Origin: Ruegeria atlantica
Lineage (GTDB): Bacteria > Pseudomonadota > Alphaproteobacteria > Rhodobacterales > Rhodobacteraceae
DNA: 64,000 nucleotides
Reading direction: 5' to 3'
NCBI RefSeq assembly: GCF_013032505.1
Contig: NZ_WQCG01000002.1
Span: 806,001 to 870,000, forward strand
The notes beneath the pieces were generated by a model. That model was not told the origin of the DNA and did not search any database. It saw only the letters and a list, made by a program, of their open reading frames with translations. Positions within the stretch are counted from its first letter, which is position 1; the number at the start of each line of letters is the position of its first letter. The position numbers were made by a program, and so were the translations under genes. Of this stretch, positions 18,127-27,592 are shown piece after piece.

Positions 18127-19398
18127 ATGAGTCTCAACAGGGCAGGATTGATAGGTATCATTGCCTTTGCAGGTTCAACAGGACTGCTGCCGTTGGCAGT
18201 GGGCGCTTTGTTGCTGTTGCCCGCCCTTGTTGTCAGCTTTGTGAAGATCTTCGAAGGTAGCCTTCGGTTCAACACAAAGTCCCTTACGGCTTTCGTTGCC
18301 GCGACGCTTTGGATCGCGATGATCTGGATATCAAGCTTTACAGGCGGGCTGACAGAGTACCATTCTGAGGACTCCTTTCAGTCTGCTTTGCGGTTTACCG
18401 GTTCGTTCGTCATTTTTGTGATGGCCTATTCCATGGGACAGCGCGATGTGCCCTTCCTTTTGTTCGGCTTTGTAGTTGTCTCGGCGTTACACGCAGCAAT
18501 TGCAATTGGGCAGTCTTATCTTGGTCTCGCCGCAAATATCCACGGACAGGACCGCGCCTCTGGTGCGCTGACACCCAATGTGCTGTCAAATCTGCTTGGG
18601 TTTGGATTGATTTGTTGGGTTGCTTTGTGGGTCCAACTGATCCCCAACTCGGTCGGTAGGCGAAAACTTGTGGTAACAGGGGTGCTGATTGCCGCAGGAA
18701 TGGTCGTGGCGGGGACCTTGAAGAACATCGTGGTTCTGGCGGCCATTCTAAGCGCTTATTACGTACTTTCATCCAAGCGTGAGATCGTTCCCAGAGCGAT
18801 CCTCTTTGTAACGGTTTTGATACTTGCCAGCCCGTTGATTCCGATGTCGGAACGCATCGTGTTGCGCGCACTAGATTCTTTCCGCACTCTTTTCAGTTAC
18901 TTGGGGTGGGTCCCGTCCTTTTCCTCAACTGTCGAGGCAACCGATTCACTGCTTTGGCGCTATCGGCATTGGGAGTTGCTGATTTCGGATTGGATGCAAA
19001 ACCATTTCCTAACCGGATCCGGCATCGGGCAAGCCAGAAACATGGCGGGAGTGCGCGCCTTTTACAACGAGGATGCAACTGCACATAGTGATTGGGTGGC
19101 GGTAATGGTCGAGGGCGGTGCACTATTCATGCCCATTTGGGCCGGGTGTGTGTTGATCATTTATCTGTGCGTTTTTAGCGCCGTCAAACGCGTAGGCGAG
19201 CGTCACTTGTTCATTTTGCTGCTGACATACCTCTATTTCATCATGATTGCTGGGAATGTGGTGTACACAATTCCATTCCTCTACTTTCTCTGGGCGCTAA
19301 TGGGTGTGCTTCTTGTACCGCAGAACCTCAGCAAAAGAGTTCCATTCCCATCACCAGATATCCATCTGCGAAGTCAATTTCAGCGAGGGACGGAATAG
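18127..19398 (+). CDS. Wzy polymerase / O-antigen-ligase-like membrane protein
   Basis: A 423-residue protein with about 10-12 membrane segments and a large periplasmic loop after the middle of the protein (about residues 260-320). The loop contains LLWRYRHWELLISDW, GSGIGQARNM and the H-S-D-W element AHSDWVAVMVEGG. This pattern is shared by the O-antigen ligase/Wzy family, which joins lipid-linked repeats to each other or to lipid A-core. The context (flippase, glycosyltransferases) favours polymerase for a Wzx/Wzy pathway, but ligase cannot be excluded. It is the last gene of the locus; 237 unremarkable bases follow before a convergent MarR gene. Confidence 0.8.
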   Translation: MSLNRAGLIGIIAFAGSTGLLPLAVGALLLLPALVVSFVKIFEGSLRFNTKSLTAFVAATLWIAMIWISSFTGGLTEYHSEDSFQSALRFTGSFVIFVMAYSMGQRDVPFLLFGFVVVSALHAAIAIGQSYLGLAANIHGQDRASGALTPNVLSNLLGFGLICWVALWVQLIPNSVGRRKLVVTGVLIAAGMVVAGTLKNIVVLAAILSAYYVLSSKREIVPRAILFVTVLILASPLIPMSERIVLRALDSFRTLFSYLGWVPSFSSTVEATDSLLWRYRHWELLISDWMQNHFLTGSGIGQARNMAGVRAFYNEDATAHSDWVAVMVEGGALFMPIWAGCVLIIYLCVFSAVKRVGERHLFILLLTYLYFIMIAGNVVYTIPFLYFLWALMGVLLVPQNLSKRVPFPSPDIHLRSQFQRGTE

Positions 19399-19635
19399 CT
19401 TTCTCTAAATTGAGGGCTTTTGCTGGGTCGGAAAACCCCTCCGGATGTCACTTAGGCAGTTCATCTTTCGCCGAGAAATCTGCCGTCAGTGATTTGCGAT
19501 CCGGCAGCACTTTGCTGGTTGAAATTAAGTAGAGCGGAAGGCCAAATCCGGCACTAAAATTGGTTTTCACAGCACGATCATCGCGACCAATTTGCCAAGG
19601 TCAGGACGGATCTGGATTGTGTCGCAAACCGGCTT

Positions 19636-20118
19636 TTATTCCAATGCGGCAGAAAGCGTTCTGAGGAGTAGGTTGAGCTCGTCCCGTTGCACCTCAGACA
19701 AACCGCTCATCAATTGGTGTTGCGTCTTTACGTGATCGCTGACCGCGGCATCAATTCTCGCAAATCCGCTTTTAGTGAGACGAATGAGAAACCCCCGCCC
19801 ATCTTCTGGGTTTACAACCCGCTCCACCAAGCCTGCTTTGACCAGTTGATCCACCCGGTTGGTCATAGTCCCGGACGTAACCATCGTCAGATCCAACAGC
19901 TCGCCCGGGGACAATCCTTCCGGTTTTCCGGATCTCCGCAATGTTGCAAGCACGTCGAAACTGGCGGCGTTTAGACCGTGTAGCTTCCAAGTCTTTTCCA
20001 TCCCCCTTCGCAAGTCCACAGCAATGCGTGCCAGTCGGCCGATGGCTTCCATCGGTCCGACGTCCAGGTCCGGTCGCGCCTTGTTCCATTGTGCGATGAT
20101 AAGGTCCACATGATCCAT
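19636..20118 (-). CDS. MarR-family transcriptional regulator
   Basis: A 160-residue winged-helix regulator. The HTH region is LSPGELLDLTMVTSGTMTNRVDQLVKAGLVERV (about residues 72-105) and is followed by the wing NPEDGRGFLIRLT. It is divergent from an EamA exporter. The 79-base gap holds two identical 16-bp palindromes, the probable operators for both directions. MarR proteins are generally released from DNA by small phenolic or toxic ligands, so exporter plus oxidoreductase under its control suggests a response to a small compound. The ligand is unknown. Confidence 0.88.
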   Translation of the reverse strand: MDHVDLIIAQWNKARPDLDVGPMEAIGRLARIAVDLRRGMEKTWKLHGLNAASFDVLATLRRSGKPEGLSPGELLDLTMVTSGTMTNRVDQLVKAGLVERVVNPEDGRGFLIRLTKSGFARIDAAVSDHVKTQHQLMSGLSEVQRDELNLLLRTLSAALE

Positions 20119-20140
20119 GTCTCATCGGTAATCGGATTTT

Positions 20141-20182
20141 ATCTTGACGTCAAGATTTATCCTATTATCTTGACGTCAAGAT
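20141..20182. promoter_or_regulatory. Twin perfect palindromes, probable MarR operators
   Basis: The 16-base perfect palindrome ATCTTGACGTCAAGAT occurs at 20141-20156 and again at 20167-20182, with centres 26 bp apart (about two and a half helical turns). The second copy extends to a 20-bp palindrome (TTATC...GATAA). The first copy is 23 bases from the marR start and the second is 16 bases before the EamA ATG, so bound repressor would block both promoters. TTGAC within each copy could also be part of a -35 element. Confidence 0.8.
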
Positions 20183-20197
20183 AAATGAGGATTCGTC

Positions 20198-21082
20198 ATG
20201 AAACACAGTTTCGATGTCGCGCTGACAGCCATCGCACCGCTAATCTGGGGCAGCACCTATTTTGTAACGACAGAGCTCCTGCCAGAAGGCTATCCGATCA
20301 CAATGGCCGCATTGCGGGCCTTACCAGCCGGACTGTTGCTGCTGTTCCTATCACGCCAGTTACCGCATGGAGTCTGGTGGATCCGTGTTTTCGTGCTCGG
20401 CGCGCTCAACTTTACCCTGTTCTGGTCTCTGCTGTTTGTGGCCGCCTACCGGCTGCCCGGCGGCATCGCCGCAACGGTCGGTGCAGTGCAGCCGCTATTC
20501 GTGGTTTTTCTCGCGTCGATTTTGTTGGGTTCCAAAATCGGGATCACGGCAATCGTTGCCGCGTTGTTGGGTATTGCCGGTGTCGGCCTTCTGGTGCTTG
20601 GCGGTGGCGGAGCACTGGACCCCGTTGGACTGGCTGCCGGGATTGGCGGGGCAGTTTCGATGGGTGCTGGCACGGTATTGACCCGGAAGTGGCAACCGCC
20701 GGTCAAACTGCTGACATTTACCGCCTGGCAACTCACAGCAGGAGGGCTGTTGCTATTGCCGCTTGCAATTATGCTCGAGCCGCCATTGCCAGTCCTGAGC
20801 GCACGGAATCTCGTCGGGGTATCTTATCTGGGCATAATCGGGGCCGCTCTGACGTACGTCCTGTGGTTCCGCGGTATTGCCCGTATCAATCCGGCGTCTG
20901 TCTCGACGCTTGGGTTCCTCAGCCCATTGTCCGCCGTCCTGATCGGTTGGGTTCTATTAGGCCAAAGTCTTACAATTTGGCAGATCGCTGGAGCAGGAAT
21001 TGTTTTGACTGCCGTTTCGCTGGGGCAAACCTCTTCCCGATCATCCCCTCCTCCCGTCTCAATTCTTGCAACTCAAAGGTAA
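20198..21082 (+). CDS. EamA-family (DMT superfamily) transporter
   Basis: A 294-residue membrane protein with ten predicted helices in two EamA repeats (about residues 8-135 and 150-285). It starts with the family-typical APLIWGSTYFVTTELLPEGYP. Such proteins export small metabolites or toxic compounds. GATGAGGA lies just before the ATG. It is divergent from the MarR regulator behind twin palindromes and only 4 bases upstream of an NAD(P)-binding protein gene. An overlapping 301-codon frame on the same strand (20185-21090) lacks membrane-protein character and is taken as a shadow. Confidence 0.87.
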   Translation: MKHSFDVALTAIAPLIWGSTYFVTTELLPEGYPITMAALRALPAGLLLLFLSRQLPHGVWWIRVFVLGALNFTLFWSLLFVAAYRLPGGIAATVGAVQPLFVVFLASILLGSKIGITAIVAALLGIAGVGLLVLGGGGALDPVGLAAGIGGAVSMGAGTVLTRKWQPPVKLLTFTAWQLTAGGLLLLPLAIMLEPPLPVLSARNLVGVSYLGIIGAALTYVLWFRGIARINPASVSTLGFLSPLSAVLIGWVLLGQSLTIWQIAGAGIVLTAVSLGQTSSRSSPPPVSILATQR

Positions 21083-21086
21083 TCCA

Positions 21087-21728
21087 ATGAAAATTATCGT
21101 CTTTGGCGCTACAGGCGCAGCCGGATCGCGCATTGTCTCCGAGGCCGTCGCACGCGGTCATCAGGTCTCTGCCGCTGTAAGAAATCAAGAGCGGCTCGCC
21201 AAGCTGCCCAACAACGTACAAGGGTACATCGTAAACGTCAGCGACCCATTGGCCGTTGCAGACGCGATGTCGGGTCATGATCTTGCAATTAGTTCTCTTC
21301 GGTCCCCAAGTGGTCACGAGGGCAAGGTTGTTTCCCTTACAAAATACATTTTGGAAGGCGCTTATCGGGCAGGTATCCGGATCATCATAGTAGGCGGCGC
21401 AGCCTGCCTGCGCCTGCCTGGCGGAAGCCCGCATACAGTTCTTTCCGATCCGGATTTTCTGCCCGAAAGCGTTGTTCCGACCGCGCGTGCCTCGTTCGCG
21501 CAGGCCGAGCTGTGCCGCAGCAATGACGACGCGAATTGGACCTATGCCAGCCCTTCAGCGTTGTTGCAGCCAGGCGAACGCCGTGGAACTTACCGGATCG
21601 GCGCCGACACCCTTCTGGTCGACGAAGAGGGCAACTCGGAAATATCGATGGAGGATTTCGCTGTCGCATTGCTGGACGAAGCACAGAGCGCGCGGTTCGA
21701 ACGGGCTTGTTTCACGGCAGGGTATTGA
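21087..21728 (+). CDS. NAD(P)-binding oxidoreductase, YwnB/BVR-B-like
   Basis: A 213-residue atypical short-chain dehydrogenase with the N-terminal nucleotide-binding motif IIVFGATGAAGSRIV and the following VSAAVRNQERL, which favours NADPH. The middle holds AISSLRSPSG and IIIVGGAACLRLP, typical of the NmrA/BVR-B-like group. The frame opens at a TTG at 21066, but the ATG at 21087 follows AAAGG at good spacing and starts at the first beta strand. It directly follows the EamA exporter and probably shares its MarR control. The substrate is unknown; regulatory or detoxifying roles are both possible. Confidence 0.82.
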   Translation: MKIIVFGATGAAGSRIVSEAVARGHQVSAAVRNQERLAKLPNNVQGYIVNVSDPLAVADAMSGHDLAISSLRSPSGHEGKVVSLTKYILEGAYRAGIRIIIVGGAACLRLPGGSPHTVLSDPDFLPESVVPTARASFAQAELCRSNDDANWTYASPSALLQPGERRGTYRIGADTLLVDEEGNSEISMEDFAVALLDEAQSARFERACFTAGY

Positions 21729-21820
21729 GCGGCCTGACATTTTACTTCCTGCTACAGCGCCCTGCCCTAACTCAGTTCGGCAGGGCGCAATAATTTCATC
21801 ACCGACAGGTGAACGGCAAG

Positions 21821-22561
21821 TTATGAACAGGAAGGCTGCGTTTCAGAACTTGCAATCCGATCAAGCTCATCGGCCACCAGCAAAGGTGCAAGAACCATTG
21901 CGTCATGACCGGTTGCGATCTGCGTAATTGGCCAGTTTTTCTGCTGAGCCCGAACGAGCGCAAGATTGGCGGGTGGATAAGATGGATCAGCGCATTGGAT
22001 GTAGTGAACATCCATCCCATCGCCAGCAGGACGGTCAAGCCTCAACGCGGTTGTCATCGTGGCAAATGGATGTGGCGTTAGGCGGTCTTTGATGAACGCA
22101 ACGTCTTCGTCTTTGATCACACCCATAGCACCTGGTTTCGCAGGCGGCAGGGTGAGTCCACCGCTGCTGGATTGCGCCATGTCTGATCGCGCCTTCGCAA
22201 TTTCAGGGGCCAAAAGACCCAACCAGGTTTCACCGGATTCAAGGATCGCACCATCAAGGTAGATCAGCTTTGCTATCTTGTTTGCTATCCTGTCAGCGAC
22301 GCCGGTAACGGTCGCGCCTCCGAAGCTATGGCCAACCAAAACAACATCCTGCAATTGCTCAAAATGCACGTGTTGCACGATATCCTCGACGAATGTTGCC
22401 AGCGTGATATCCTTGGTCAGCAAATGGGATCGTTCCCCTACCCCCGTATTGGTCGGTGTTTCCACTCGATATCCCCGTTTTCTCAGGATTTCGGCCACAC
22501 GCGACCAACACCAACCGCCGTGCCAAAGCCCGTGAACAAGAACAAACGTCTGCGGCTTCAT
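21821..22561 (-). CDS. Alpha/beta hydrolase
   Basis: A 246-residue hydrolase. The oxyanion-hole region is FVLVHGLWHGGWCW at the N-terminus, the nucleophile elbow is VGHSFGG (about residue 78), and the histidine near the end is in IATGHDAMV (about 220). This is the layout of the small esterase group related to salicylate/methyl esterases and pyrethroid-hydrolase-like proteins. No signal peptide is seen, so it is probably cytoplasmic. It is convergent with the MarR-controlled operon. The region between it and the next gene (22562-22791) has no gene I can support. Confidence 0.85.
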   Translation of the reverse strand: MKPQTFVLVHGLWHGGWCWSRVAEILRKRGYRVETPTNTGVGERSHLLTKDITLATFVEDIVQHVHFEQLQDVVLVGHSFGGATVTGVADRIANKIAKLIYLDGAILESGETWLGLLAPEIAKARSDMAQSSSGGLTLPPAKPGAMGVIKDEDVAFIKDRLTPHPFATMTTALRLDRPAGDGMDVHYIQCADPSYPPANLALVRAQQKNWPITQIATGHDAMVLAPLLVADELDRIASSETQPSCS

Positions 22562-22791
22562 GGAAACTTTACCTTCACTTGGGAACTACCTTCACAAGGT
22601 ATGCCTCAAAGGCACATTGGCCAAATGGATTCATTGCCGCAATCGAGAGTAACGAATCCAGCCCAGAAGGCCCCGTTGCATGGCTGACTCAACGCGCACA
22701 ATGACCAAACAACTCACGTCCGACCTTGTCCTTGCAGATCTGGCAGAGGACCGGCGGCCTCAATTTGGTTTTTCTGGGGTTTAAGGGTTTC

Positions 22792-23712
22792 TCAGTTCTG
22801 AACGAGCAGGTTTTGTCTGATCGCCTCGACCTCTTCATCGCTGATACCGAGAATATCGCGACGGTATGCTTCGAAAGAGCCGTGCGCATCTTTGACGGCC
22901 TGTATCGACGCCTCGATTTGCTCGGGATGCGCCCCAAAAGCCGGGCGCAAGGAGTGTGGGCCATTTCCAACAAGCTGTTCCAATTCGTCATAGGTAAAGG
23001 CATTAGTGGTGAGGTAGTCGCGCAATACATCCTCTTCAGAATAGCCCAAAATCAACATGGTGACTGCGGCCATATATCCCGTTCGGTCCTTTCCTCCGGC
23101 GCAATGAAAGAGCAGCGGAAAGTTGTTCGCATCAGTGAGCAGATGCAGGAACCGCGACACCTGCGGATCAAATTTGGTCGCAAAGTCCCTGTAGCGGTCG
23201 ATCCTGATCTGGCGCAGATCGACATCGTGTTCCGCAAGCAACTGATCGATTTCGTTGAACTTGCCGTCAAACCACATCGGACGGATCTGCGCTGCAATCT
23301 CGATGGGCATGATCTTGGCGATATCGGCCGGGTCTGACCCTATGGGCAGATTAACGGTGAAATCCACCGAAGGAATCTGCGCGTTCGGATGTGAATACAA
23401 CTCTTCTGGGGTCCGCAGATCGACCACCGTCTCAATGCCGAGATCGTTCAATGCTGCGATCGCGGCATCCGACAACTCATCCAACTGGTCGGACCGAAAC
23501 AACACACCGGGCTTAACCCTCGCATCCGGGGTAGTCAGCTCACGAAAGTTCTCAAGCCCTTCAATTGGATGGCCGACACTTACGTCTTCACACATTGCTG
23601 GCAGGGCAATGTCCAAAGCGGTGTCACAAGCAGTTGTTTGCGAGGTCGCTGCGCCGGCGGCAATCGTGCATAAAATTGCCAAAACCAAGCCCAGTGGTGA
23701 TTGCGATTTCAT
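22792..23712 (-). CDS. Exported tyrosine/dual-specificity phosphatase
   Basis: A 306-residue protein with an N-terminal signal peptide (GLVLAILCTIAAGAATSQ) and the C-x5-R catalytic loop FHCAGGKDRTGYMA near residue 205. The upstream blocks FRSDQLDELSD and TVVDLRTPEEL match the bacterial tyrosine phosphatase (Y_phosphatase3) family, which acts on phosphotyrosine or phosphoinositides. The TTG at 23727 would add five residues; ATG 23712 is preferred because GAGGACA lies before it. It is divergent from a LysR gene about 100 bases away. Export suggests a periplasmic or secreted role, possibly scavenging or host-directed; this is not shown. Confidence 0.82.
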   Translation of the reverse strand: MKSQSPLGLVLAILCTIAAGAATSQTTACDTALDIALPAMCEDVSVGHPIEGLENFRELTTPDARVKPGVLFRSDQLDELSDAAIAALNDLGIETVVDLRTPEELYSHPNAQIPSVDFTVNLPIGSDPADIAKIMPIEIAAQIRPMWFDGKFNEIDQLLAEHDVDLRQIRIDRYRDFATKFDPQVSRFLHLLTDANNFPLLFHCAGGKDRTGYMAAVTMLILGYSEEDVLRDYLTTNAFTYDELEQLVGNGPHSLRPAFGAHPEQIEASIQAVKDAHGSFEAYRRDILGISDEEVEAIRQNLLVQN

Positions 23713-23817
23713 ATCGTGTGTCCTCAAAACAATTATCTGTTGATCCGCCGACCTTTAATAAGAGGCAAATCCGATATAGAAAGTTAAACTCCATAGTAGA
23801 ATCCGATGGAGTTGCGA

Positions 23818-24729
23818 ATGCCTGAAATCGAACAACTACGCGCTTTTGTAACCGCAGTTGAGTGTGGTTCGTTCTCGGCGGCCGCGCGAAAGTTAGGCAA
23901 GGCACAATCTGCCGTCAGCGCGACGATCTCAAATCTGGAAATCGACTTGGACCTGTCCCTGTTTCATAGAGATGGGTATCGTCCCGTGTTGACAGAAGCC
24001 GGTGATTCAGTGCTGAAACACGCAAAGTCGGTGCTAAACAGCATGGACATGCTTCGAGGGCAAGCCGAAGTCCTGAGCGGGTCAGTCGAACCCAAATTCT
24101 CCTTTGTTATCGAAGATGGCTTGTTGGTGGATCGGGTTCGAAGATTGCTTTTAGGCATAGATGATGCGTTCCCTGGCCTCGAACTCAGGGTGGAGCAGCT
24201 TTCGAGAGCTTCTATTCTGGAGGCATTTAAAGCAGGCGATGCAGACGCTGCTTTTATGTGTGGGGCACCTAAAGATACACACAACTTCAAATGTCTGGGC
24301 GTCGGCTTTCAAAGGGTCGTGCCAGTATGTCATGTCAGCCATCCGTTGGCCAAGTTGGCAACCGTGGGGCGGGAAGATCTGACCCAATACCGCCAGGTGG
24401 TGGAACAGAGCTCAGAGCCGTCAAGCACGGATGAACGCATGTTCAGCCCGGACATCTGGATCGCTAGTACCCCGACCACCAGAAAGTCATTGGTTATGGA
24501 TGGTCTTTGCTGGGCCGAGTTACCGGTCGTTTCGGTGGAACAAGAGGTCCTGCGCGGCGAGTTAAAGGTTCTTGAGTACAAGTTTGCGCAGAATGCTATC
24601 CTGAAAACCGTCGACTTCCTCACAACCAACATGACTGACCAAGGACCTGTGACGAGATGGATGACAAGCGAAATCACCACCTGGGATCAGCGCGCCTGGA
24701 TTGGTAACCACCAGGTGGGCAAGAGGTAG
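23818..24729 (+). CDS. LysR-family transcriptional regulator
   Basis: A 303-residue LysR protein: N-terminal HTH (IEQLRAFVTAVECGSFSAAARKLGKAQSAVSATISNLE, about residues 3-40) and an effector domain. ATG 23818 is chosen over 23806 because GGAG at 23808 is well placed for it. It is divergent from the exported phosphatase, the only linked candidate target. The C-terminal domain gives no clue to the ligand. Confidence 0.85.
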   Translation: MPEIEQLRAFVTAVECGSFSAAARKLGKAQSAVSATISNLEIDLDLSLFHRDGYRPVLTEAGDSVLKHAKSVLNSMDMLRGQAEVLSGSVEPKFSFVIEDGLLVDRVRRLLLGIDDAFPGLELRVEQLSRASILEAFKAGDADAAFMCGAPKDTHNFKCLGVGFQRVVPVCHVSHPLAKLATVGREDLTQYRQVVEQSSEPSSTDERMFSPDIWIASTPTTRKSLVMDGLCWAELPVVSVEQEVLRGELKVLEYKFAQNAILKTVDFLTTNMTDQGPVTRWMTSEITTWDQRAWIGNHQVGKR

Positions 24730-24948
24730 CGAAGCCAAAACTTGAGTGAAGGAAGCACGCTCATCTATTTTTCGCGGCCCGCATGTTGTTGCTTGCACGC
24801 TCGCCGCGTCCGTTACAAATGGACGTTTTCCGCATGTTGCGACCTGCGGAAAACGGAACTTCAGCAGAACTACCCTAGTCACCAAAGCGACTCCCTGTGT
24901 CCCAAAAAAAGGTTTCGGTTGGGCGTTTTTCAGGCCTTACATCACCGT

Positions 24949-25851
24949 TCAAGCCCGATGCTTAGCAAGTTCATTCCAACAGAATTCAAGAGCAGCCGAA
25001 GTGTTCTGGGACTTGCGCGCCGCGCAGATGTTCCAAGTTAAGTTCTGCTTCATAGAAAGTGGTTTTACTTTCTTGGTGTCTATCAGCTCCGCAAAAGTAT
25101 CCGGCATCCCTCCCACGATGAAGTCGGGTTGCGCCAACAATCCGGTCAGGAAATTGTAGTCGTCGCATTCGACATCCGGCAGGGCATTGACCCTGTTGGC
25201 AGCCTCGGTGTCGCCACCCAATGACCTAATGAGCGTTGCCTTCCAATGTTTGTGCAAGTGTGGCGAAGCAAATGGATATTCGAAAACCCGGGCTATATTG
25301 CTCGGACCTCTTTTGTGAATTTCATGATCTCTATGTGCGACGAACTGGATCTCTTGTTTTTCCATCACCATGATTTCGACATTGTCGGCTTCAGGTGTGT
25401 AGGTCAGATCTCCTACAAACACATCAAACTGCCCTGCCTGCAACAAATCGAGTGGACGCGCATACGCGCTTACGAGAATTTTGAAACGCAGATCAGGCAA
25501 AAGTTCACGTACGGATTGCATTACGGGCAGGATCATCGCTCTTGTCGTTAGCGGCCCGCACCCAATACGCAATGTGCCAGGACCGTTTTCACGCAAGCTG
25601 GCCACACGGGTCGCATACCGCTTTTGGTCTGCTTGCAAGTCCCTGGCGATCGGCAGAAACTCCTGACCTGCCCGCGTTAGCGTACTGCTGTTGCGGCTTC
25701 GGTGAAACAATACCACCCCTGTATGTTCTTCAGCCTGTCCGATGTAGCGGGACAAAGAGGCATTCGACACACCCATCGCGCGGGCTGCATTTTGGAAACT
25801 GCCTGTTTCAGCCAATGTCAGAAAGGCGGTCAGGGCGTTATCATTCATCAA
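24949..25851 (-). CDS. LysR-family transcriptional regulator, probable regulator of the sulfatase gene
   Basis: A 300-residue LysR regulator with HTH ALTAFLTLAETGSFQNAARAMGVSNASLSRYIGQAE at residues 5-40. It is divergent from an exported sulfatase with about 150 bases between starts, so sulfate-ester or sulfur-source control is a fair inference. The 219 bases between its end and the upstream LysR gene hold no supportable feature. Confidence 0.83.
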   Translation of the reverse strand: MMNDNALTAFLTLAETGSFQNAARAMGVSNASLSRYIGQAEEHTGVVLFHRSRNSSTLTRAGQEFLPIARDLQADQKRYATRVASLRENGPGTLRIGCGPLTTRAMILPVMQSVRELLPDLRFKILVSAYARPLDLLQAGQFDVFVGDLTYTPEADNVEIMVMEKQEIQFVAHRDHEIHKRGPSNIARVFEYPFASPHLHKHWKATLIRSLGGDTEAANRVNALPDVECDDYNFLTGLLAQPDFIVGGMPDTFAELIDTKKVKPLSMKQNLTWNICAARKSQNTSAALEFCWNELAKHRA

Positions 25852-26005
25852 TCGGCCTAGATCATTCCAAGTTTCAGTCCTTAGTTTTCACAATGTGAAA
25901 TCTTAGTAAAGCACTGTTGCCGCAACAAAGTTTCGATCGGTATCCCTGAATATTACCCACTTCGCCGCATTGTCGGTGTCGTCCTTCATTTCCGCAGAGG
26001 TAAAA

Positions 26006-27580
26006 ATGTTCAACCTTCGATCCATTGCGGTTTCAGCCACGGTAGCCACAGCTTCGGTCTGTGCTACACCTGTCTTGGCCGAAACCGACCAACCCAATAT
26101 CCTTGTCATCATGGCCGACGATGTGGGGTGGGCCAGCCTTGGCAGTTACCATCAGGGTGTCAAAAGCATCAAAACCCCTAACCTCGATCAATTGGCTGCC
26201 GACGGCATGCGCCTGACGGACTATTATGCGCAACCAAGCTGCACAGCGGGGCGTTCGGCCTTTATTACGGGTCAGTTGCCGGTTCGTACGGGGATGCATA
26301 CGGTCGGCTTGCCCGGAGATCCAGAAAAGGGTCTAAGCGAAGATGATCCGACTTTGGCCATTATGTTGAAGACCCTTGGCTATACAACCGGTCAATTCGG
26401 CAAAAACCATCTGGGCGACATGAACAAGTTTCTGCCGACCGTGAAGGGTTTCGACGAATATTGGGGCTGGCTCTATCACCTGAATGCGATGGAATACACG
26501 TCCGATCCGGACTGGCCCAGCGATCAGAGATTCAACAACACTTTTGGCCCAAGGAATATTATCCACGCTTACGCCACCGACACAGTGGACGATACCGTAG
26601 ACCCGCGCTGGGGCTTGGTCGGAAAGCAACGCATCATCGACGATGGCCCCGCTCCGCCCGAGCGGCAAAAGACCCTGGATGACGAAGTTACGGCACATAC
26701 GCTGGATTTCATCGACCGCGCAGTTGAAAGCGAAACGCCGTTCTTTGTCTGGATGGCGCCGGCACGGGCGCACGTCTGGACGCACCTTAGCCCGGAATAC
26801 GAGGCTATGCTTGGCGACGGTCGCGGGCTGCAAGATGTTGTAATGAAGGAACTTGACGACAACGTGGGAAAAGTCATGGCCCGGTTGGAAGAGCTGGGTG
26901 TCTCTGACAATACAATTGTTGTCTTCACATCCGATAACGGTCCTGAAACCATGACGTGGCCCGATGGGGGAACAACGCCGTTCCACGGTGAAAAGGGAAC
27001 AACCTGGGAAGGTGGTTTTCGCGTCCCCGCGATCATTCGCTGGCCTGGTGAGATCCCCGCCGGAACCGTGAGCAACGGGATCATTGCAGGGCTTGATTGG
27101 ATGCCCACACTGGTCGCTGCTGCTGGTGGGCCCGAGGATTTGCCCAGCGCATTGCTTGAAGGTCATGAGGGCTATCAGGTGCATCTGGATGGCTACAACC
27201 AGTTGTCTTTCCTAACAGGCAAAGGTGACAGCAACCGCGACGAGATCATCTACTACGAAGGTCCGGATCTGCAAGCTGTACGGCATGGTGACTGGAAAGC
27301 ACATTTCACGATACAAACCGAAGGCTGGGCTGGCCCCAAAGAAGAGCTGAACGCTCCGCTCCTCTTCAACCTGCGCCGCGATCCGTACGAAAAAGCCGCG
27401 GAAGAGTCCGGGATGTATACAAGGTGGATGGGCAACAAGATGTGGGCTTTCGGCCCTGCCGCCAAAATCGTCCAAAATCACTTGTCCACATTCAAGGAAT
27501 ATCCTCCTAGGGGGTCTGACGTAACAAACCAATCTCACGTCGAAGAGCAGATCTCGACCGAAGGCGGAATGTCACAGTAG
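26006..27580 (+). CDS. Exported arylsulfatase (type I, formylglycine-dependent)
   Basis: The 524-residue protein has a signal peptide (SIAVSATVATASVCATPVLAE), then a sulfatase domain with the N-terminal metal pair in ILVIMADDVGW and the active-site signature SCTAGRSAFITG. The cysteine there (CxAxR) is converted to formylglycine. FGKNHLGD and FTSDNGPE supply further active-site Lys/His and metal ligands. The frame opens at 25970, but ATG 26006 is preceded by GCAGAGG and begins the signal peptide. It would release sulfate from sulfated esters or algal glycans in the periplasm. A formylglycine-generating enzyme or anSME is not visible in this window. A hairpin follows the stop. Confidence 0.88.
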   Translation: MFNLRSIAVSATVATASVCATPVLAETDQPNILVIMADDVGWASLGSYHQGVKSIKTPNLDQLAADGMRLTDYYAQPSCTAGRSAFITGQLPVRTGMHTVGLPGDPEKGLSEDDPTLAIMLKTLGYTTGQFGKNHLGDMNKFLPTVKGFDEYWGWLYHLNAMEYTSDPDWPSDQRFNNTFGPRNIIHAYATDTVDDTVDPRWGLVGKQRIIDDGPAPPERQKTLDDEVTAHTLDFIDRAVESETPFFVWMAPARAHVWTHLSPEYEAMLGDGRGLQDVVMKELDDNVGKVMARLEELGVSDNTIVVFTSDNGPETMTWPDGGTTPFHGEKGTTWEGGFRVPAIIRWPGEIPAGTVSNGIIAGLDWMPTLVAAAGGPEDLPSALLEGHEGYQVHLDGYNQLSFLTGKGDSNRDEIIYYEGPDLQAVRHGDWKAHFTIQTEGWAGPKEELNAPLLFNLRRDPYEKAAEESGMYTRWMGNKMWAFGPAAKIVQNHLSTFKEYPPRGSDVTNQSHVEEQISTEGGMSQ

Positions 27581-27592
27581 AAAAGAACCGCT

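Noticed and set aside
20185..21090. 301-codon plus-strand frame overlapping the EamA gene
   Set aside because: It is Arg/Cys-rich without membrane segments, while the alternative frame has ten helices, a good ribosome site and the operator context.
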